64,000 bases of DNA from Thalassospira lucentensis (GTDB lineage: Bacteria; Pseudomonadota; Alphaproteobacteria; Rhodospirillales; Thalassospiraceae), in contig NZ_JAATOV010000005.1 in assembly GCF_011806425.1 (NCBI RefSeq), forward strand, positions 124,001 through 188,000, in the 5' to 3' direction. Below the pieces are notes generated by a model. The model did no database searches. It was given only the letters and a program-made list of their open reading frames with translations, and was not told the origin of the DNA. Below, piece after piece: positions 57,585 to 64,000 of this stretch. The translations under genes and the position numbers were made by a program. Positions within the stretch are counted from its first letter, which is position 1; the number at the start of each line of letters is the position of its first letter.

Positions 57585-58256
57585 ATGAGCCTCGACCTGC
57601 CAGCGGCACCCGCCACAAAAGACGCCAAAAGCCAATCTGAATGGCGCCATGCGGTTCGCCGCGCTTTGCTGGGATGGCGGTCTGCACTTGATGCGGCAAC
57701 GCATCACTCCCTTTCCAATCAAATCCGTGCGCACTTCACCGCCTTTCTTGAAAGCCGGGCAGGGGCCACTGTTGCCTTTTATTGGCCGATCCAAAATGAA
57801 ATTGATTTGCGCCCCGTGATTGAAACCCATTTACGGGCAGGCGGCACAGCAGCCTTGCCCGTGGTGCCGGGCAAAGATCAGCCAATGGTGTTTCATGATT
57901 GGACCCCCGAAACAAAGATGGCGCCCGGATTTGCCCGGATTCCCGAACCGCAGGATACGGACCCGGTTGCTGTTGACGTTTTGCTGGCCCCGTTGGTTGG
58001 TTTTGACAGTGCCGGCTATCGATTGGGCTATGGCGGGGGATTTTTTGATCGGACATTGGCCGCGGTTAAACGCCGGCCATTGGTTGTCGGTATTGGGTTT
58101 GACGCCACCAGACTTGGCACAATCCTACCCCACGAATATGACGTTCCGGTCGATGTGATCATTACCGATCGCGGGATTCAGATGCTCGGCGATTCGCTCA
58201 TTGCGGCCGAAGACAAAACCGATGTTTCATCATCGCCCTGTCATCTGAGTTCCTAA
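57585..58256 (+). CDS. 5-formyltetrahydrofolate cyclo-ligase
   Basis: A 223-aa enzyme of the 5-FCL/MTHFS family, converting 5-formyl-THF to 5,10-methenyl-THF with ATP. Features: EWRHAVRRALLGWR at the N-terminus (Arg/Lys for ATP), FYWPIQNEIDLRPVIE, and the signature DSAGYRLGYGGGFFDR followed by VVGIGFDATR. The ATG at 57585 comes 125 bases after cspA and a hairpin. It feeds the folate pool used by ThyA elsewhere in this window. Confidence 0.93.
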   Translation: MSLDLPAAPATKDAKSQSEWRHAVRRALLGWRSALDAATHHSLSNQIRAHFTAFLESRAGATVAFYWPIQNEIDLRPVIETHLRAGGTAALPVVPGKDQPMVFHDWTPETKMAPGFARIPEPQDTDPVAVDVLLAPLVGFDSAGYRLGYGGGFFDRTLAAVKRRPLVVGIGFDATRLGTILPHEYDVPVDVIITDRGIQMLGDSLIAAEDKTDVSSSPCHLSS

Positions 58257-58339
58257 GCAGCAAGGCCGTGGTAGGGCGCGTCACGTAATCTCATGGCACG
58301 TTTTGCTAACGCTTTGCGACCGATCCCCAGCGGATAGCG

Positions 58340-58732
58340 TTATTCTTCTGCGCGCTCTGTCTTCGTGCAATCACGCTCATAGCTTTGCTGGATCGGGAAG
58401 GCGGGTAACCATGATTCGCGTCGGCAGGTCCAAAGTTCATAGGTTGGCTTAAGCTGATCGGGTTGATCAAGCGTTCCTAGATTGAACTCAAATTCGTCAT
58501 CACTGCGCGAAAAGACAGATGATCCGCATGTCGGGCAGAAATGTCGCCCTTGATAGGCGTTCGTTTCACCGTTGATCGTTACTGCGTCTTCGGGGAATAT
58601 TGCCGATGCGTGGAAAAGCGCCCCATGGTGTTTGCGGCAATCCATGCAATGACACAGGCCAACGCGGTAGGGCTGCCCTAATGCTTCGATGCGGATCGCA
58701 CCACACAGGCAGCTCCCCTTAAAACGATCCAT
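58340..58732 (-). CDS. GFA/CENP-V-domain zinc protein
   Basis: A 130-aa protein of the glutathione-dependent formaldehyde-activating (GFA/CENP-V) family. Zinc-binding Cys sets are visible: GSCLCGAIRI, LCHCMDCRKHHG and HFCPTCGSSVF. The family name comes from Gfa of Paracoccus, but most members have unknown activity and an enzymatic role should not be assumed. Single gene, convergent with the 5-FCL gene. Confidence 0.9.
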   Translation of the reverse strand: MDRFKGSCLCGAIRIEALGQPYRVGLCHCMDCRKHHGALFHASAIFPEDAVTINGETNAYQGRHFCPTCGSSVFSRSDDEFEFNLGTLDQPDQLKPTYELWTCRRESWLPAFPIQQSYERDCTKTERAEE

Positions 58733-58902
58733 TTTCGATACCTCACCGTTACGCGACGTAAAAAAGAATGATCGCGCTGGTATCGGCTGACGTCAACGAC
58801 GTAGGCGGGAGAAAGCAGCCCAGACCGCATTGCGAAGCGAAAGCGTGCTGCTTATGTGGTTTTTGTCAGTAAATTCTAAGGGAGTTTGAAAAGGCGGAAA
58901 GT

Positions 58903-58976
58903 TGGCTGGGGAACCTGGATTCGAACCAGGACTGACGGAGTCAGAGTCCGTAGGTCTACCGTTAACCTATTCCCCA
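58903..58976 (-). tRNA. tRNA-Gln (anticodon CTG)
   Basis: Cloverleaf on the minus strand: acceptor TGGGGAA/TTCCCCA with discriminator G and encoded CCA; anticodon stem ACGGA/TCCGT with loop CTCTGAC giving anticodon CTG (plus-strand 58942-58944); T-arm CCTGG/CCAGG around TTCGAAT. It reads glutamine CAG codons. Isolated gene. Confidence 0.96.
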
Positions 58977-59221
58977 ACAAAACTTTCTACGCCGCGGCAC
59001 AGGCTTGTGCGTTTGGCGTGGGCGGTATTTATAAAACCAACTGGGCTTTGGCAACCCTTTTTTCGAGGAAGCGACACATCCATGTGTTTCCTGCATAGGG
59101 CATTTGCCTTGTCAGCGATTGTCGTTACACTCATATAGCTGATTCGCAAACATGTCACATAATTGACGTGTTAGCATGAGACACACATATAACGTTGGTC
59201 ATAGAAAGCAGGTTTAGAAAG

Positions 59222-60412
59222 GTGAAGCAGGTTCATCCTCATAGCAATTCGCAAGGGGTCGTCAACCCTGATGGCGGCGCTACGATGGGCGACCATGCGG
59301 TCCTTGATGTGCCCGAAAAGCCCATCTTGCCAAAGCCCGGCACCACCGTTCACACCGGAATTCCGGTGGGAAAACCCGCCCCTATGATCGATTGCATTAC
59401 AGCGCCACTTTACGCCGCCATCGATTTGGGCAGTTCGAACTGCCGCCTGTTGGTCGCGCGTCCATGTAATGATGGCTTTAAGGTCATTGATGCGTTTTCA
59501 CGCGTCGTACGCCTTGGCGAAGGGGTGCGCGAAAAAGGGTATCTGTGCGAGTCCGCCATGGACCGGGCAATTGATGCGTTGCGCGTTTGTGCGAAAAAAC
59601 TGCGCCGGCATGCAGGGGCCAGTATCCGCGCCGTTGCCACAGAAGCCTGCCGTTCGGCCAACAACTGCGATGAATTTATCGAGCGTGTGCGCAACGAAAC
59701 CGGCATTTCGCTTGAAATCATCAATCCCGATGAAGAAAGCCGTTTGGCGCTTCAGGCCTGCTCAGCACTTTTGGATGACCGGCCCTATGCGGTTGTTTTC
59801 GATATTGGCGGCGGCAGCACGGAAATCTGTTGGATCAAGGTCGATGAAACCGGCAAAACCGAATGTCTTGAAACTCTGTCCATGCCGTGCGGTGTGTTGT
59901 GTCTGACCGAACGCTATGCCTCGGTCGAGGAACGCCGCCAACGCTTTGAAGCGATGCGCACCGAAATCCGCGACCGTTTGGCGGAATTTGCCAAACGCAA
60001 CAGCTGTTCGGACATGCTGGGCGAAGACATGGTGCAAATGATTGGTACATCCGGCACCGTGACCACCTTCTGCGGTATTGCGCTCGGCCTTGAACGCTAT
60101 GAACGGCATAAAGTCGATGGGTCAGATCTGCGCTTTGATGACGCGGAACGTGTCACAGAGCTTTTACTGCGCATGGAAAATGACAAGCGTAAAGGCCATC
60201 CGTGTATCGGCAACCAACGGGCCGAGCTAATGGATGCTGGCGCTGCGATCTTTGCCGCGATTCGCGATATCTGGCCATTGGCAACGCTTAAAGTTGCCGA
60301 TCGTGGCCTCAGAGAAGGTATTCTCGTCGATTTGATGCGCGCAGACGGCCACGCTATTGACCCGTGCGATGCACGCCGTCATACAGTGTCGCATATCAAA
60401 ACCAATTCCTGA
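59222..60412 (+). CDS. Ppx/GppA family exopolyphosphatase/phosphatase
   Basis: About 396 aa, with an ASKHA fold. Motifs: AAIDLGSSNCRLLVAR (phosphate 1), VVRLGEGV, VFDIGGGSTEICWI (phosphate 2) and GTSGTVTTFCGIALGL. It hydrolyses polyphosphate or pppGpp. The GTG at 59222 is chosen; a TTG at 59195 and an ATG at 59285 are in frame, and the 75 residues before the fold look poorly conserved. It precedes rlmE by 71 bases on the same strand, an arrangement common in alphaproteobacteria, so the two probably form an operon. Confidence 0.9.
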   Translation: MKQVHPHSNSQGVVNPDGGATMGDHAVLDVPEKPILPKPGTTVHTGIPVGKPAPMIDCITAPLYAAIDLGSSNCRLLVARPCNDGFKVIDAFSRVVRLGEGVREKGYLCESAMDRAIDALRVCAKKLRRHAGASIRAVATEACRSANNCDEFIERVRNETGISLEIINPDEESRLALQACSALLDDRPYAVVFDIGGGSTEICWIKVDETGKTECLETLSMPCGVLCLTERYASVEERRQRFEAMRTEIRDRLAEFAKRNSCSDMLGEDMVQMIGTSGTVTTFCGIALGLERYERHKVDGSDLRFDDAERVTELLLRMENDKRKGHPCIGNQRAELMDAGAAIFAAIRDIWPLATLKVADRGLREGILVDLMRADGHAIDPCDARRHTVSHIKTNS

Positions 60413-60483
60413 TCGGTCATATCGCATAATTCGATGATGCCGATGGGACGTTGGTCAACACAGAATTCAGTTCAGGAAATATC

Positions 60484-61290
60484 ATGAGCGACAAGAGCAG
60501 CGGAAAAGGCGGCACGCGCCGTCGCAAGGGTTCGGCCATTGCCGCAATTGATACCGGCGCACGCCGTGGTCTTCGGACCCGCGTTAAAAGTGCCAAGGGC
60601 CGCAAAATTTCATCAACCCGCTGGCTCGACCGGCAGCTTAATGATCCGTATGTGCAAGAAGCAAAGCGTCTTGGCTATCGCTCGCGCGCGGCGTTTAAGC
60701 TGATTGAAATCAACAATCAGTTTGATTTACTGCGTCCGGGAATGCGCATTGTCGATTTGGGTGCTGCACCGGGCGGTTGGACACAGGTCGCTGTGGACAT
60801 GGTCGGCTCCAAACAGGGTAAAGGCCAGGTTGTTGGTCTTGATATCCTTGAATGGGAAGGCCTTCCTGGCGCGACCTGTTTGCAGGCCGATTTCCTCGAT
60901 CCGGCTGCACCGGAAATGATCAAGCATGCTCTTCAGGGGCCGGTGGATGCGGTAATTTCCGATATGTCCCCGGAAACCACCGGGCATCGTCAAACCGACC
61001 ACATCCGCATTATTGATTTGGTTGAACATGCCTTGATGTTTGCCGAGGAAGTCTTGGCACCCGGGGGTATTTTTATCGCCAAGGTGTTTAAGGGCGGAAC
61101 GGAAACTGATTTGCTTAACCGTGTGAAAAAGAACTTCCGCGTTTCCAAGCATGCCAAGCCACCGGCATCGCGCCCCGAAAGCCCAGAAGCCTATTTGATC
61201 GCAACCGGTTTCCGTGGGCAAAACAATGCCCAGGACGACATCAACAGCGCAGAAATCCCCACAGATGATACATGGTCCCCGGTGGAATAA
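60484..61290 (+). CDS. rlmE: 23S rRNA 2'-O-ribose U2552 methyltransferase
   Basis: A 268-aa RrmJ/FtsJ methyltransferase, longer than the E. coli enzyme through a basic N-terminal extension of about 50 residues (GGTRRRKGSAIAAIDTGARR). Core: SRAAFKLIEI (catalytic Lys), SAM-binding IVDLGAAPGGWTQVA, DMSPETTGH (Asp), FIAKVFKGG (Lys) and RPESPEAYLI (Glu), giving the K-D-K-E tetrad. The ATG follows AGGAAA. Probable second gene after ppx/gppA. Confidence 0.96.
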   Translation: MSDKSSGKGGTRRRKGSAIAAIDTGARRGLRTRVKSAKGRKISSTRWLDRQLNDPYVQEAKRLGYRSRAAFKLIEINNQFDLLRPGMRIVDLGAAPGGWTQVAVDMVGSKQGKGQVVGLDILEWEGLPGATCLQADFLDPAAPEMIKHALQGPVDAVISDMSPETTGHRQTDHIRIIDLVEHALMFAEEVLAPGGIFIAKVFKGGTETDLLNRVKKNFRVSKHAKPPASRPESPEAYLIATGFRGQNNAQDDINSAEIPTDDTWSPVE

Positions 61291-61500
61291 CGCCGGGGCC
61301 TGATCGGCTTTGATCTGACAAAAACGGCAGTTTTCAAGGCCTGCGGATTAATCACAAATGCCGTTGCGCTATATCAAATAGTTTTTGGCGAATTGTCGGT
61401 TATAACCATTTTAAAGTGGTGCGCTTGGTTGGTTGGAAGCCAAGCCGTTTTCGATCTTTTCAGGCGCACATAGCGGGCTGAAATTCGTTGGGGGAATTTG

Positions 61501-62025
61501 ATGAAGCAGGATCAGTTGTTTGTGACGGGTGTCGAACGGTTTTTCGAAGAAAGCGAAATCATCGTTTCAAAAACCGATACCAAAGGGCGGATCACATACG
61601 CCAACGACGTGTTCCTGCGTGTGGCGGGCTACAGCGAAAAAGAACTGTTGGGCCAGCCCCACAGCATTATCCGTCATCCGGCCATGCCGCGATGCGTATT
61701 TTCGTTGCTGTGGCAAACCATCGAAGCCGGTCGCGAAATTTTTGCATATGTAATTAATCGCTGTGCCAATGGCGATCATTATTGGGTTTTGGCCAATGTC
61801 ACGCCGACCATGGGCCCAGATGGCAAGATCATTGGTTATCACTCAAACCGTCGGGTGCCGCGTCGCGATGCACTTGAAAAAGTGATCCCGCTTTATGCCG
61901 CCCTTTGCCAAGAAGAAGAAAAAGAACGCAACCGCAAAGACGGCATGGCACGCGGAACTGCCATGGTTGGCAGTCTGCTGGCGGATGCGGGCATGGATTA
62001 CGATCAGTTTGTCTTTACCCTATAA
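61501..62025 (+). CDS. Stand-alone Aer-like PAS protein
   Basis: A 174-aa cytoplasmic protein made of one PAS domain (about 15-125) of the Aer type. It has DTKGRITYANDVFLRVAGYS, then GQPHSIIRHPAMPRCVFSLLW and NGDHYWVLANVTPT, which in E. coli Aer bind FAD for energy taxis. There is no TM, HAMP or MCP part, so it would need a partner. The C-terminal 45 residues are helical and charged (EEEKERNRKDGMARG). The ATG at 61501 follows GGGGGAA. Confidence 0.85.
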   Translation: MKQDQLFVTGVERFFEESEIIVSKTDTKGRITYANDVFLRVAGYSEKELLGQPHSIIRHPAMPRCVFSLLWQTIEAGREIFAYVINRCANGDHYWVLANVTPTMGPDGKIIGYHSNRRVPRRDALEKVIPLYAALCQEEEKERNRKDGMARGTAMVGSLLADAGMDYDQFVFTL

Positions 62026-62252
62026 GGCATCCTGTAAGGCGGATTTGCGCCGCGCTTTGCGGTTTAAAGACAGGTGATCTGTATGTCGGTGTGGGGAAGC
62101 AAAAAAGGGGCTCGCCTGACGGCAGCCCCATCGACCAGTTTCTAACGCAACCCATCAAAGATTGCAGCAATAAATTCGCAGGGCTGTTATGGGCGCAGAA
62201 AACTTGGCATATGGGTCATAACGTGTATAAGTTCCGCGCCAACTCAGATTAA

Positions 62253-63731
<1,479 letters not shown>

Positions 63732-63825
63732 GCAACGGGCTGCTTTTTGATGGGCTGGGCTGCCTTGCATTTTGATGTGGTTGGCGAACGATCAAAGCCA
63801 TGATAAGAGCGGCGAAGAATTTTTA

Positions 63826-63863
63826 GATGACGGCAGGCTTTCCTGCCGTCATCGGCTTTTTTA
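63826..63863 (+). terminator. Terminator after guaB
   Basis: GATGACGGCAGG pairs perfectly with CCTGCCGTCATC around CTTT, followed after GGC by TTTTTT. Confidence 0.92.
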
Positions 63864-63933
63864 TCGTAAGGTGTAAACGCGCTTCCCATATTGAAAGCAG
63901 CTTTATCACCCAAAAACAGGTTGGAATTTCGCT

Positions 63934-64000
63934 TTGAAACCCGGTGCTCGTATCGCGGCCGTTATTGAACTTTATGACGGTTGGACCCACACCCGAGACG
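63934..64000 (+). CDS. RsmB-like rRNA cytosine methyltransferase (3' end beyond window)
   Basis: Only 22 codons are present, starting at a TTG with AGGTTGGAA upstream: KPGARIAAVIELYDGWTHTR. This matches the start of alphaproteobacterial RsmB/NOP-family methyltransferases, which commonly follow guaB. The call rests on a short stretch and gene order. Confidence 0.6.
   Translation, partial: MKPGARIAAVIELYDGWTHTRD

Noticed and set aside
58886-59138. Two plus-strand frames reading GEPGFEPGLTESES and similar
   Set aside because: This is the well-known false protein produced by reading the opposite strand of a tRNA gene.

Overview
The window looks like ordinary chromosome from an alphaproteobacterium, most likely a marine Rhodospirillales member close to Thalassospira. 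The evidence is a circularly permuted (two-piece) ssrA gene, an alpha-type SspB, a cyoABCD bo3-type ubiquinol oxidase followed by SURF1, several glutathione transferases, many chemoreceptors and c-di-GMP proteins, and moderate GC. The genus is inference from gene content. I saw no insertion sequences, prophage, CRISPR array or rRNA operon.

Layout. 1-5165: two tandem Cache-type chemoreceptors, each with a near-identical terminator, around a lipoprotein hydrolase. 5174-8095: a COG0523 zinc GTPase behind a near-perfect Zur-type palindrome, then two divergent glutathione transferases. 8179-15154: an MFS transporter with an inverted-repeat operator candidate, then cyoABCD and SURF1. 15323-19411: a third GST, a TetR regulator, thyA-folA, the permuted tmRNA gene and, directly downstream, sspB, the ClpXP adaptor for tmRNA-tagged proteins. 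19506-25488: a soluble PAS chemoreceptor, a TonB-dependent receptor under a Fur-type palindrome, and class I fumarase.

25641-29534: transporters, a small alpha/beta hydrolase, and a WYL regulator whose promoter carries a perfect 38-nt inverted repeat. 29830-44000 is a signalling-rich block: a GGDEF-EAL protein, a TPR-like protein, a STAS plus HATPase/REC/PP2C partner-switching pair, a LuxO-like sigma-54 response regulator, an orphan Hpt protein and a membrane GGDEF protein. These are mixed with cobD, a PhyH dioxygenase, an M24-fold hydrolase lacking its metal ligands, a Rho-N-like small protein and a GDPD.

43988-49931 is the cell-shape operon mreBCD-mrdA-rodA on the minus strand. leuA (51203-52753) is preceded by an unlisted 49-codon leader ORF (52899-53048) with ten Leu codons packed at its end, a strong attenuation-type leader candidate. 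The right end holds LysE, an uncharacterised coiled-coil-like protein, a soluble GGDEF protein, an 841-bp stretch without a clear gene, cspA, 5-formyl-THF cyclo-ligase, a GFA protein, tRNA-Gln(CTG), ppx/gppA, rlmE, an Aer-like PAS protein, guaB and the start of an rsmB-like gene.

No wholly unknown multi-gene system is evident. The items most worth follow-up are the leuA leader, the ssrA-sspB adjacency, the partner-switching/phosphorelay block, and the two hydrolase-fold proteins with degenerate active sites.
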